A stretch of 62,460 nt of DNA from Bacillus massilinigeriensis (GCF_900117315.1 NZ_LT630337.1:854443-916902); one strand, 5' to 3'. Shown: positions 1 through 7,932, counted from the first letter of the stretch. Program-made: numbers and translations. Notes: generated by a model from the sequence alone, not told the origin.

Positions 1-301
<301 letters not shown>

Positions 302-310
302 TGTGATTAT

Positions 311-385
311 TCCGCAGTAGCTCAGTGGTAGAGCATTCGGCTGTTAACCGAACGGTCGTAGGTTCGAATCCTACCTGCGGAGCCA
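311..385 (+). tRNA. tRNA-Asn (GTT)
   Basis: Full cloverleaf with anticodon GTT, a GGTTCGAATCC T-arm, acceptor TCCGCAG/CTGCGGA and an encoded CCA. First tRNA of the post-5S array. Confidence 0.97.
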
Positions 386-388
386 TAT

Positions 389-480
389 GGAGAGCTGTCC
401 GAGTGGCCGAAGGAGCACGATTGGAAATCGTGTAGGCGGGTAACCCTGTCTCAAGGGTTCAAATCCCTTGCTCTCCGCCA
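389..480 (+). tRNA. tRNA-Ser (GGA)
   Basis: 92-nt class II tRNA with a long variable arm, anticodon GGA and encoded CCA. It lies 3 nt after tRNA-Asn. Confidence 0.97.
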
Positions 481-495
481 TTAAAATAATAAATT

Positions 496-570
496 GGCCC
501 CTTGGTCAAGCGGTTAAGACACCGCCCTTTCACGGCGGTAACACGGGTTCGAATCCCGTAGGGGTCACCA
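496..570 (+). tRNA. tRNA-Glu (TTC)
   Basis: Cloverleaf with anticodon TTC in loop CTTTCAC, acceptor GGCCCCT/AGGGGTC, and encoded CCA. Confidence 0.97.
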
Positions 571-573
571 AGT

Positions 574-649
574 GGAGGATTAGCTCAGCTGGGAGAGCAT
601 CTGCCTTACAAGCAGAGGGTCGGCGGTTCGAGCCCGTCATCCTCCACCA
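574..649 (+). tRNA. tRNA-Val (TAC)
   Basis: Cloverleaf with anticodon TAC (loop CTTACAA), acceptor GGAGGAT/ATCCTCC, and encoded CCA. The next array member (fMet) is displaced by a small insertion-like repeat. Confidence 0.97.
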
Positions 650-665
650 TTTATAAAGAAGTTTC

Positions 666-808
666 ATATTATTATCGCGGGGTGGAGCAACGAGCGTTAC
701 TTCATCGAATAATCTGCGAGTTGTACCGATCGAGCCACTTCTTGATTAGGCCTCCTGAGATCGGGACAGTCATAGTTCAAATAAGATGCATAAATAAAAT
801 GAAATATA
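666..808 (+). repeat. tRNA-array insert 1: truncated fMet 5' copy + 119-nt unit
   Basis: Positions 666-689 repeat exactly at 809-832. The 24-nt repeat carries 10 nt of leader plus the first 14 nt of tRNA-fMet and ends at GAGCA. Between the copies is a 119-nt unit (690-808) with a hairpin at 722-768: 3 bp, an A/G mismatch, 6 bp (CCGATC/GATCGG) and a 27-nt loop containing CTTGA. An A/T-rich tail runs into the intact tRNA. Inserts at 998-1143 and 1236-1386 share the layout, so they appear to be one family. Origin (mobile element or duplication) is inference. Confidence 0.85.
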
Positions 809-818
809 ATATTATTAT

Positions 819-892
<74 letters not shown>

Positions 893-899
893 TCGCAAT

Positions 900-976
900 G
901 GTCCGGTAGTTCAGTTGGTTAGAATGCCTGCCTGTCACGCAGGAGGTCGCGGGTTCGAGTCCCGTCCGGACCGCCA
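900..976 (+). tRNA. tRNA-Asp (GTC)
   Basis: 77-nt cloverleaf with anticodon GTC, acceptor GGTCCGG/CCGGACC and encoded CCA. Confidence 0.97.
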
Positions 977-997
977 TATTTGAAATAAAGAATCATC

Positions 998-1143
998 TGG
1001 CTCAGTAGCTCAGTCGGTAGAGCACGACCGAATAGGCTACGAAGCATATGCATCAGCGCACAAAACGAAAGGCATCTTGAATTATCATTCAGAGTTTTGG
1101 GCGAAGGACAAGGTAAAACAAAACTGTAGGATACTTATTTTTA
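998..1143 (+). repeat. tRNA-array insert 2: truncated Phe 5' copy + 119-nt unit
   Basis: Positions 998-1024 repeat exactly at 1144-1170 (27 nt, from 1 nt before tRNA-Phe through GAGCA of its D-arm). The 119-nt unit (1025-1143) begins CGACCGAATA, as in insert 3. Its hairpin at 1057-1103 has 3 bp, an A/G mismatch, 6 bp (CAAAAC/GTTTTG) and a 27-nt loop with TCTTGA. The stem shares almost no sequence with the other copies yet pairs perfectly. Confidence 0.85.
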
Positions 1144-1144
1144 T

Positions 1145-1220
1145 GGCTCAGTAGCTCAGTCGGTAGAGCAAAGGACTGAAAATCCTTGTGTCGGCGGTTC
1201 GATTCCGTCCTGAGCCACCA
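1145..1220 (+). tRNA. tRNA-Phe (GAA)
   Basis: 76-nt cloverleaf with anticodon GAA, acceptor GGCTCAG/CTGAGCC and encoded CCA. The first 26 nt also occur truncated at 999-1024. Confidence 0.97.
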
Positions 1221-1235
1221 TTTATACTAGCATTG

Positions 1236-1386
1236 ATGCCGGCCTAGCTCAATTGGTAGAGCACGACCGAATATGCTTCTTTGAAATACTTCAGCGTACT
1301 GATCGAGTTGCTTCTTGAATAAGCTTTCTGAGATCAGGACGACTAAAGCAAAAAGCGAATTTCTAACTAAATATTTTTTATTCCAT
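1236..1386 (+). repeat. tRNA-array insert 3: truncated Thr 5' copy + 123-nt unit
   Basis: Positions 1236-1263 repeat exactly at 1387-1414 (28 nt, from 2 nt before tRNA-Thr through GAGCA). The 123-nt unit (1264-1386) begins CGACCGAATA as in insert 2. Its hairpin segment is closely alignable with insert 1 (shared CTTCTTGA and CTGAGATC). The hairpin at 1295-1341 has 3 bp, an A/G mismatch, CTGATC/GATCAG and a 27-nt loop. A T-rich tail precedes the intact gene. Confidence 0.85.
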
Positions 1387-1388
1387 AT

Positions 1389-1464
<76 letters not shown>

Positions 1465-1510
1465 TGTGGTTCAAATTATATGTGAATCCTTTTGAATCAT
1501 ATGTTAAAAT

Positions 1511-1594
1511 GGAGGGGTAGCGAAGTGGCTAAACGCGGCGGACTGTAAATCCGCTCCCTTGGGTTCGGCGGTTCGAATCCGTCCCCCTCCACCA
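1511..1594 (+). tRNA. tRNA-Tyr (GTA)
   Basis: 84-nt class II tRNA with anticodon GTA, a long variable arm and encoded CCA. Confidence 0.97.
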
Positions 1595-1600
1595 TTTTAT

Positions 1601-1674
1601 AGGGGTATAGTTTAAAGGTAGAACGAAGGTCTCCAAAACCTTTGGTGTGGGTTCGATTCCTACTACCCCTGCCA
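1601..1674 (+). tRNA. tRNA-Trp (CCA)
   Basis: 74-nt cloverleaf with anticodon CCA (loop CTCCAAA), acceptor AGGGGTA/TACCCCT and encoded 3' CCA. Confidence 0.96.
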
Positions 1675-1683
1675 ATTTATTAT

Positions 1684-1760
1684 GGCGGTCGTGGCGAAGT
1701 GGTTAACGCATCGGATTGTGGCTCCGACACTCGTGGGTTCGATTCCCATCGATCGCCCCA
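1684..1760 (+). tRNA. tRNA-His (GTG)
   Basis: 77 nt with the extra G-1 opposite C73 that marks tRNA-His. Anticodon GTG, encoded CCA. Confidence 0.97.
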
Positions 1761-1939
1761 TATATTTCTTTTTTTACTTGAAAAATTCTTATGAATTTAT
1801 TTTGTGGTCATATCGAGTAATGTCGAAAGATTTAACTACAGAAGTATTTCAAGGGAGATTATTTATTTGCAATTAAATCTTCCTACGGTTCCGACTCTTG
1901 AGATGAATTCGAGGAAGTTGATTCAGGATGATTATTCAA
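1761..1939 (+). other. 179-nt spacer between tRNA-His and tRNA-Gln
   Basis: No gene is supported. The spacer is long for this array and contains a 6-bp stem CTTCCT/AGGAAG (1879-1884 and 1912-1917) enclosing a 27-nt loop with CTCTTGA. That resembles the hairpins in the three tRNA inserts, but no truncated tRNA copy is present. It could be a diverged relative or chance. Confidence 0.4.
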
Positions 1940-2014
1940 TGGGCTATAGCCAAGCGGTAAGGCAACGGACTTTGACTCCGTCATGCGTAGGTTCGAATCC
2001 TGCTAGCCCAGCCA
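1940..2014 (+). tRNA. tRNA-Gln (TTG)
   Basis: 75-nt cloverleaf with anticodon TTG, acceptor TGGGCTA/TAGCCCA and encoded CCA. Confidence 0.97.
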
Positions 2015-2018
2015 TTAC

Positions 2019-2093
2019 GCGGAAGTAGTTCAGTGGTAGAACACCACCTTGCCAAGGTGGGGGTCGCGGGTTCGAATCCCGTCTTCCGCTCCA
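2019..2093 (+). tRNA. tRNA-Gly (GCC)
   Basis: 75-nt cloverleaf with anticodon GCC, acceptor GCGGAAG/CTTCCGC and encoded CCA. Confidence 0.97.
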
Positions 2094-2102
2094 TTTTATT
2101 TT

Positions 2103-2176
<74 letters not shown>

Positions 2177-2204
2177 AAAGGTTTTTTAAAGAGCAATAAT
2201 ATTT

Positions 2205-2293
2205 GCCGGGGTGGCGGAACTGGCAGACGCACAGGACTTAAAATCCTGCGGTAGGTGACTACCGTACCGGTTCGATTCCGGTCCTCGGCACCA
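2205..2293 (+). tRNA. tRNA-Leu (TAA)
   Basis: 89-nt class II tRNA with anticodon TAA, a long variable arm and encoded CCA. It is the last gene of the contiguous array. Confidence 0.97.
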
Positions 2294-2317
2294 TTGAATA
2301 TCATAATACATATAACG

Positions 2318-2348
2318 GTCTTATCCAGAAATGGCTAAGACTTTTTTA
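2318..2348 (+). terminator. Terminator of the rRNA-tRNA array
   Basis: Stem GTCTTA/TAAGAC with inner CC/GG pairs, followed by TTTTTTATTTTTT. It sits 24 nt after tRNA-Leu(TAA), so it likely ends the ribosomal-tRNA transcript. Confidence 0.75.
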
Positions 2349-2828
2349 TTTTTTGAATGCAATTTGATCGATTTGTGGGAAGTATGATGGATATATTAGC
2401 AATTCAGTAGATTTCGGATTACGAGCTAGTGGGGATTTCTAAAAATCTAATATTTTATCGGACAGAGGAACCGCTATTTAGATAAAAACAGTCCAAGAAC
2501 TGTAATTTTCGGACAGAGAATCCGTTAAGGGAGTAAAATCAACTGGGAAACTGCTGTTTTTCTGGGAATAACGGAAGTAGAGTCCGATATTTTATTGAAA
2601 TCAATCTATTTAATATAAATAGAGGAACTAGAGTCCGATACATACTAAAAGCAAGCATTTTTGATAATAACTAAATAAGAAATCCATATTGAACTCCTCT
2701 TTCAAAGATTAAATTAAGGGTCATTTTTTTTAGGATGGAATCAAATCCTCTTTGGTAGACTTTATAGAAGGAAGACATTAAAAATAATTCTTTAAGGTCA
2801 GTTTGAAAAAGCAGAATGGAAAAACCAA
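2349..2828. repeat. Gene-free gap with four CGGAC/GTCCG dispersed-repeat motifs
   Basis: No gene is seen. Four related motifs occur at 2456-2475, 2510-2524, 2571-2589 and 2621-2640: two read CGGACAGAG and two read AGAGTCCGATA in the opposite sense, so the block is an inverted pair of doublets. I recall similar sequences scattered in Bacillaceae intergenic regions, but cannot check copy number here. The block separates tRNA-Leu(CAA) from the array. Confidence 0.5.
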
Positions 2829-2857
2829 TTGACATTTTAATAATTGAATGGTATATT
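2829..2857 (+). promoter_or_regulatory. Sigma-A promoter of tRNA-Leu(CAA)
   Basis: TTGACA (2829-2834), 17-nt spacer, TATATT (2852-2857). This near-consensus promoter sits about 27 nt before the detached tRNA, letting it be transcribed independently of the ribosomal operon. Confidence 0.75.
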
Positions 2858-2884
2858 ATATTTTGTCACGCAAAGTGATATTAT

Positions 2885-2966
2885 GCCGGTGTGGCGGAAT
2901 TGGCAGACGCGCACGACTCAAAATCGTGTTCCGTAAGGAGTGTCGGTTCGACCCCGACCACCGGTA
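2885..2966 (+). tRNA. tRNA-Leu (CAA)
   Basis: 82-nt class II tRNA with anticodon CAA and acceptor GCCGGTG/CACCGGT. It has no encoded CCA (the gene ends in A followed by TTTT). It lies about 590 nt after the rest of the array, with its own promoter and terminator. Confidence 0.95.
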
Positions 2967-3002
2967 TTTTTCTATGAACTATAATATCATTTGACAATAT
3001 TC

Positions 3003-3047
3003 AAATACTCACAAATGTTGACACTCAACATTTGTGAGTATTTTTTT
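3003..3047 (+). terminator. Terminator after tRNA-Leu(CAA)
   Basis: Perfect 19-bp stem (3003-3021 with 3025-3043), a 3-nt loop and a T run. One of the strongest hairpins in the window. Confidence 0.85.
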
Positions 3048-3181
3048 GTTTTTAAATACATAATAGGAAACACAGATTTGGAAATAGTAAACGATGTAAA
3101 GTCTGAAACCTCCATTAGACACGCTCATACTTTTTATTTGGGTGAGGATGTTTTAAGAGAAGGATTAACCCTCCAATCAGT

Positions 3182-3778
3182 TTAGGAGGGCTTTACAACC
3201 ATTTTAAGTAGGTTTGATGCATAGGCTTCTGCAATTTTTTTAGCTGATTGGGGGCCTTCGTGGTTGTACCAGTGCCGGATAGAGTTTAGAGCTCCTAATA
3301 TTATCATTCGGACCATTTTTATATCATTAATATCAAAAGCCTGTTTTTCAATGCCTTCTTTAAGGATTCTATCAAAATAGTGGGCATATTTTCTTTGGGC
3401 TTCTAGTACCTCTTTGTACTGATTTTCCGTAAAGTTTTGGGAGGGTTTATCCATTATCATAAACATCGATTTTTCTTCAATTGATAGCAGGATGTGAGCC
3501 TTAATTGCACTCTCAAGCTTATTAACTGGATCCAAATCACTTCCCACAATTTCCTCTATTTTTTCAAGGCTTAATTCCATAATCATTTGGTGACAATGAT
3601 AAAGAATATCATCTTTATTTTTAAAATAGTAATACATGGAACCTTTCGTCATTAATAGCTGAGCGGCTATTTCTTCCATAGTAGTACCATGATAGCCTTT
3701 TTCCGCAAGAACGGCTGCGGCAGAACGAAGAATCTCCCTTTTTTTCTTGGCGATTTTTTGTTCCCTGAATGAAGCCAT
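3182..3778 (-). CDS. TetR/AcrR family transcriptional regulator
   Basis: 198 aa, the usual TetR length. The N-terminal helix-turn-helix spans about residues 10-55, with the family signature TTMEEIAAQLLMTKGSMYYYF. The C-terminal half is the helical ligand-binding domain. The next convergent/divergent neighbours are fatty-acid-type genes, and TetR proteins of the FadR (YsiA) kind repress acyl-CoA degradation genes in Bacillus. I infer, without proof, that it senses an acyl-CoA and controls the gene set starting at 4238. A GGGGAGG-like ribosome site precedes the start. Confidence 0.88.
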   Translation of the reverse strand: MASFREQKIAKKKREILRSAAAVLAEKGYHGTTMEEIAAQLLMTKGSMYYYFKNKDDILYHCHQMIMELSLEKIEEIVGSDLDPVNKLESAIKAHILLSIEEKSMFMIMDKPSQNFTENQYKEVLEAQRKYAHYFDRILKEGIEKQAFDINDIKMVRMIILGALNSIRHWYNHEGPQSAKKIAEAYASNLLKMVVKPS

Positions 3779-4237
3779 ATATAATCCTCCCCAATGGAAA
3801 CTATTTATGAATATTATACTAAAACCCGGATAAATATTATATAAGGTGAGTTTAAAATTTAAATATTAATTTAAAAAATAAATGTATTGTTAAATTATCA
3901 GAATAATAGTATTATTTTAATAGTTATAATGCTAATTATGTTTTTCCTCCCACGATTATCATTTTCAAAATGGGAAAATCGTATTGAAGAATTAATCCTC
4001 TACTATCAAGAACAATTAAACAAAAGGTATAAGAGTTTGAACACCCTGCAACCATCTACTTAAGCGAACATTCAACTATTACCTTGTGTAAACATCCACG
4101 AAATTCAATTTACCAGTGGCAAAACCATTATCCATCCTGAAAATCCATACACAACAATCATTAAAAAGGTAACTTAACCATTCTTAACTTGGTATTGTGA
4201 GGCATTTTTAACTTTTTTATAGTAGGAGGTTCTAATT
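3779..4237. other. Intergenic region with possible decayed ORF
   Basis: 459 nt without a supported gene. A 42-codon frame at 3938-4066 (MFFLPRLSFSKWENRIEEL...) has coding-like composition and is followed in other frames by further readable pieces up to about 4175, as if a gene had decayed by frameshifts. I do not recognise the protein. The rest should hold the promoters of the TetR gene and of the hydratase gene, but no consensus operator is clear. Confidence 0.3.
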
Positions 4238-5023
4238 ATGACAAGATTAGTGCATCTCGAAAAGACTGAAGGTGTGGCCATTGTCACCATTGATAACCCG
4301 CCCATGAATGTATTAAGTAGGCAAGTAACACAGGAACTTGGTGAGGTTTTCACCGCCATTGCCGAGGATGATGAGGTTATTGTTGCCATTTTAACAGGAG
4401 CTGGTAATAGGGCATTTATGGCTGGGGCTGATATTAAGGAATTCCCTCAATCATTGGGGATGGAAAAGGATAAGTTAAAGAAAAATAATTTAAAGACCCA
4501 TGAAGTATTAAACTTTATTGCTGATATTCCTAAGCCAACCATTGCCGTACTAAATGGACTTGCACTTGGTGGGGGCTGTGAACTTGCTTTAACCTGTGAT
4601 ATCCGAATTGCCGAAGTGAACGTTAAGATAGGGCTGCCAGAGATCAAGTTAGGGCTATTCCCTGGCGGAGGAGGAACGCAGCGATTACCTAGATTAATAG
4701 GAGCATCAAAAGCAAAGGAATTAATGTTTTTGGGGGAACCATTATCTGCAGAGGATGCCCTTAAAATCGGATTGGTTAATCAGGTTGTAGAAAGCGGAAA
4801 GGGGATGGATAACGCCCTTTCCATGGCGAAAAGGATGGCGGGATATTCTTTGCAGGCTTTAAGCAGAATAAAGGAGGCCGTAAACAAGGGATTTGATACT
4901 TCGCTTGATGAAGGATTGGAAATAGAGGCCGAGCTCTTTGCTGAAGTATTTGGTACAGAGGATGTAAGAGAAGGAGTCCAGGCGTTTATTGAAAAGCGGT
5001 CACCATCCTTCAACCATCGTTAA
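4238..5023 (+). CDS. Enoyl-CoA hydratase/isomerase family protein
   Basis: 261 aa crotonase-fold enzyme that hydrates trans-2-enoyl-CoA to 3-hydroxyacyl-CoA. The oxyanion-hole motif MAGADIKEF is at about 61-69. The two catalytic glutamates are in GGGCELAL (E115) and LPEIKLGLFPGGGGTQRL (E135), both present. The start is set by a TAGGAGG ribosome site 8-10 nt upstream. It heads a set with a thiolase, an SDR and a thioesterase, pointing to acyl-CoA beta-oxidation or branched-chain/ketone catabolism in the cytoplasm. The exact substrate is not predictable. Confidence 0.92.
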   Translation: MTRLVHLEKTEGVAIVTIDNPPMNVLSRQVTQELGEVFTAIAEDDEVIVAILTGAGNRAFMAGADIKEFPQSLGMEKDKLKKNNLKTHEVLNFIADIPKPTIAVLNGLALGGGCELALTCDIRIAEVNVKIGLPEIKLGLFPGGGGTQRLPRLIGASKAKELMFLGEPLSAEDALKIGLVNQVVESGKGMDNALSMAKRMAGYSLQALSRIKEAVNKGFDTSLDEGLEIEAELFAEVFGTEDVREGVQAFIEKRSPSFNHR

Positions 5024-5212
5024 TCCTACATTAAAAAGATAATTACTTATTAATAAATACTATTAAAACTAGTGAAGAATGGATTTTTCTTATATCGAAT
5101 CGAAATGTGAAAAATGAAAAAGATCGGGTTATTAAAAGATTATGGTACTTTTTCTACCATTCTATGAATAAAAATGTTTTGTCCAATTTATATTTATTAG
5201 GAGGTTTCAAGA

Positions 5213-6364
5213 ATGAGAGAGGTTGTAATTGTTGAGGCTGTTCGTACACCTGTAGGAAAAAGAAAGGGAGTACTCGGTACATCCCGTCCGGATGAACTGG
5301 CTGCAAAGGTTCTGAAGGAATTAGTAAACCGTGCCGGAGTCTCCCCTGATATTGTGGAAGACGTCATTTTAGGCTGTGTTATTCAAGTCGAAGAACAGGG
5401 ATTAAATATAGCCCGCAATGCGGCTCTAATGGCTGATTTTCCAATTCATGTTCCCGGAACGACAATTGATCGTCAATGCGGGTCTAGTCAACAAGCTGTC
5501 CATTTTGCTTCCCAAGCAATCTTGAGTGGAGATATGGATGTTGTCATTGCTGGTGGAGTTGAAAGCATGACAAGAATCCCGATGGGTGCATCACGCAGAG
5601 AATCTACCTGGAGTGAAGAATTGACTTCCAAATATGAAATGATCCATCAGGGCTTATCGGCAGAGCGAATTGCCGAAAAATGGGGCTATACCCGTAGCCA
5701 GCTCGATGAATTCTCGCTTAATAGTCATCGAAAGGCTATTCAAGCACAAGAAGAAGGCCGGTTCGACCGTGAGATTATGCCGCTTGAGGTAAAACTGGAG
5801 GATGGGTCGACTATCACAGTGACAAAGGATGAAGGTCCAAGGAACGATACAACGTTGGAAAAGCTAGCTTCCCTTAAGCCTGCTTTTACTCAGAATGGAA
5901 AAATCCATGCCGGCAATTCCAGCCAAATGAGTGATGGTGCTGCTGCCCTTCTATTAATGTCAAGGGAAAAAGCGGAGGAACTGGGACTAAAACCTCGATT
6001 CAGGATTGTTTCCCGTTCGGTAGTAGGTTCTGATCCAACCTTAATGTTAACCGGTCCATCAATTGCTTCTAAAATGGCATTGGAAAAAGCAGGCCTTTCC
6101 ATTGAAGATATGGACACTTATGAAGTAAATGAGGCGTTTGCACCAGTCCCACTACTTTGGCTGGATGAACTTAATGCAGATCCTGAAAAGCTTAATCCAA
6201 ATGGTGGTGCTATAGCTTTAGGCCATCCACTAGGCGCTTCCGGTGCCCGTTTGATGATTACGATGTTGCATGAACTCGAAAGAAGTGGCGGCCGTTATGG
6301 TTTGCAGGCTATTTGCGAAGGTGGAGGTATGGCCAACGCCACGATAATTGAAAGAATTGGTTAA
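5213..6364 (+). CDS. Acetyl-CoA C-acyltransferase (thiolase)
   Basis: 383 aa, slightly short of the usual ~390 but complete. The acyl-accepting cysteine is C89 (DRQCGSS), with the catalytic H338 in GHPLGASGAR and C368 in CEGGGMA. It cleaves 3-ketoacyl-CoA with CoA, or runs in reverse. A TAGGAGG site precedes the ATG. Immediately after the stop codon lies a 54-bp imperfect second copy of the gene's own 3' end (see separate entry). Separated by 189 nt from the hydratase gene, so it may have its own promoter. Confidence 0.92.
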   Translation: MREVVIVEAVRTPVGKRKGVLGTSRPDELAAKVLKELVNRAGVSPDIVEDVILGCVIQVEEQGLNIARNAALMADFPIHVPGTTIDRQCGSSQQAVHFASQAILSGDMDVVIAGGVESMTRIPMGASRRESTWSEELTSKYEMIHQGLSAERIAEKWGYTRSQLDEFSLNSHRKAIQAQEEGRFDREIMPLEVKLEDGSTITVTKDEGPRNDTTLEKLASLKPAFTQNGKIHAGNSSQMSDGAAALLLMSREKAEELGLKPRFRIVSRSVVGSDPTLMLTGPSIASKMALEKAGLSIEDMDTYEVNEAFAPVPLLWLDELNADPEKLNPNGGAIALGHPLGASGARLMITMLHELERSGGRYGLQAICEGGGMANATIIERIG

Positions 6365-6418
6365 TTTGCGAAGGCGACGGTATGGGCAACGCGAATATAT
6401 TGAAAGAATTAGATAAAT
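6364..6418 (+). repeat. Tandem partial duplication of the thiolase 3' end
   Basis: 6311-6364 (last codons of the thiolase) and 6364-6418 align with a 53-bp offset: both read ATTTGCGAAGG, then GGTATGG, then TGAAAGAATT. The second copy carries several substitutions and one lost base, so it is no longer a protein extension. Confidence 0.8.
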
Positions 6419-6447
6419 AGATGTTTAATTTGGGGAGGAGTGTTTAC

Positions 6448-7218
6448 ATGAAGATTAATGGCATTGTGGCAGTAGTTACAGGAGGCGCTTCAGGACTGGG
6501 GGAGGCAGCTGTTGAAACGATTGTTGAAAACGGAGGTTATGCTGCCATCCTAGATTTACAAGAGGAAAGAGGGGCAGCACTAGTTGAAAAAGTAGGTTCT
6601 GACCGTGCTCTATTTATTAAAACAAATGTAACCAATGAAGAGGATGTAGCAAATGCTGTCAATCAAACCATTGAAAAATTCGGTGCCATTCATGTTTTAG
6701 TGAATTGTGCGGGAATTGGGGTAGCTGAAAAGACTGTATCCAAAGATAAGCCTCATGATCTAGCTAGTTTTACTAGAGTCATTCAGGTCAATCTAATAGG
6801 CACCTTTAACGTAATTCGATTGGTTGCGGAAAAAATGACGCAAAACTCCCCAAATGAAGAGGGAGAAAGAGGAGTCATTATCAACACTGCTTCTGTTGCT
6901 GCATTTGATGGTCAAATGGGCCAGGCTGCATATAGCGCTTCAAAAGGTGGTATTGTCGGTATGACGCTACCAATTGCCCGCGACTTATCCAGACATGGAA
7001 TAAGAGTTCTGACAATCGCTCCTGGGCTAATGGACACACCTCTTTTTGCAGGTGCTCCAGAAAAGGTCAAGCAGGCGTTGGGAGCAATGGTTCCATTTCC
7101 TCCACGATTGGGTCGGTCATCCGAATATGCTCATTTGGCAAAATGTATTATTGAAAATCCAATGTTAAATGGGGAAACCATCCGACTTGACGGTGCAATC
7201 CGGATGCAGCCTAAATAA
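6448..7218 (+). CDS. SDR-family 3-hydroxyacyl-CoA dehydrogenase (type 2-like)
   Basis: 256 aa NAD(P)-dependent short-chain dehydrogenase. Cofactor motif TGGASGLG is at 11-18, NCAG at 86-89, and catalytic S149, Y162, K166 sit in the segment ending AYSASKGG. The [20 protein letters not shown] region is typical of the HSD17B10-type hydroxyacyl-CoA dehydrogenases that act in isoleucine and fatty acid oxidation. I start at 6448 because GGGGAGGAG lies 8 nt upstream; an in-frame ATG at 6421 lacks a ribosome site. It would oxidise the product of the hydratase before the thiolase. Confidence 0.9.
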   Translation: MKINGIVAVVTGGASGLGEAAVETIVENGGYAAILDLQEERGAALVEKVGSDRALFIKTNVTNEEDVANAVNQTIEKFGAIHVLVNCAGIGVAEKTVSKDKPHDLASFTRVIQVNLIGTFNVIRLVAEKMTQNSPNEEGERGVIINTASVAAFDGQMGQAAYSASKGGIVGMTLPIARDLSRHGIRVLTIAPGLMDTPLFAGAPEKVKQALGAMVPFPPRLGRSSEYAHLAKCIIENPMLNGETIRLDGAIRMQPK

Positions 7219-7228
7219 AAAGAGAAAT

Positions 7229-7254
7229 AACCTCCAGAGTGTAGTCTGGAGGTT
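7229..7254 (+). terminator. Hairpin between SDR and thioesterase genes
   Basis: Perfect 10-bp stem AACCTCCAGA/TCTGGAGGTT with a 6-nt loop directly after the SDR stop. There is no T run, so it may slow or stabilise the message rather than end it. Confidence 0.45.
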
Positions 7255-7301
7255 CATTTACTACATAGATCATAATTTCCATTTGAAGAAAGGGGAAGAA
7301 A

Positions 7302-7700
7302 ATGCAGACAGTTACAAAAATTATCGTTTCTCCAGAAGATATCGACCAGCTAGGTCATGTGAATTACTTAAAATATATTCTATTTTTAGAAAAAGGTGTA
7401 AGTCATTGGTACAAACAGGCAGGGGTTAACTTTCATGAGTTAAGGGAAAAAGACCTCGGTACCGTAGTGCTAAAATTAGATATCTCTTACAATAAGGAAG
7501 CTAGATTGGGAGATACCCTGAATGTCAAAACAAGCTTAACACATGTAGGTAATAAAAGCTTTTCGGTAAAACAAGAAATCTATAATCAAGATGATATCCT
7601 TATTACCGAAGCAACAAAAACATTTGTCATGTTTAATACAACGACAAGAAAGGGAGTCCCAGTAATCGAAGAAATTGCCCGTCATTTAAAATATACCTAA
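7302..7700 (+). CDS. Hotdog-fold acyl-CoA thioesterase
   Basis: 132 aa, the usual single-hotdog length. The motif DQLGHVNYLKY near residues 15-25 matches the Asp-x-x-Gly-His-Val-Asn active-site segment of 4-hydroxybenzoyl-CoA/YbgC-type thioesterases. It would hydrolyse an acyl-CoA to free acid and CoA. An AGAAAGGGGAAG ribosome site precedes the ATG. As the last gene of the acyl-CoA set it may relieve CoA trapping. Substrate unknown. Confidence 0.85.
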   Translation: MQTVTKIIVSPEDIDQLGHVNYLKYILFLEKGVSHWYKQAGVNFHELREKDLGTVVLKLDISYNKEARLGDTLNVKTSLTHVGNKSFSVKQEIYNQDDILITEATKTFVMFNTTTRKGVPVIEEIARHLKYT

Positions 7701-7819
7701 TAAAGGGAGTATGGCAGTATTTCCTTTATCGATAATATTTCTGCTAACCAAATTCAAATGCTTTTTATCTACTGAAGTTATTAAAAAAGCTAATTAATAA
7801 GTCTATGGGTGACTCGGTT

Positions 7820-7833
7820 TGAAAGCGTTTTAT
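7820..7833 (+). promoter_or_regulatory. Candidate cre site (CcpA operator)
   Basis: TGAAAGCGTTTTAT agrees with the catabolite-responsive element consensus at nearly every position. It lies 18 nt upstream of a good sigma-A -35 box and precedes sugar-type genes, so CcpA control of the BtpA/kinase transcript is likely. Confidence 0.6.
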
Positions 7834-7851
7834 AATTCCGTGGTTATTATA

Positions 7852-7879
7852 TTGACATAGTGTCTATTTATAATAAAAT
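7852..7879 (+). promoter_or_regulatory. Sigma-A promoter before the BtpA gene
   Basis: TTGACA (7852-7857), 16-nt spacer, TAAAAT (7874-7879). Transcription would start near 7887, only about 13 nt before a terminator-like hairpin. Confidence 0.6.
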
Positions 7880-7899
7880 ATAATTAGAGACAAAAAGAT

Positions 7900-7932
7900 G
7901 TCACCGTAACTTTTTGCGGTGACTATTTTTTT
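7900..7932 (+). terminator. Leader terminator/attenuator
   Basis: Stem GTCACCG/CGGTGAC with a 10-nt loop, followed by TATTTTTTT. It falls between the promoter at 7852 and the BtpA-family start at 7997, so it either attenuates that transcript or is left over from genes deleted upstream. Confidence 0.65.
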
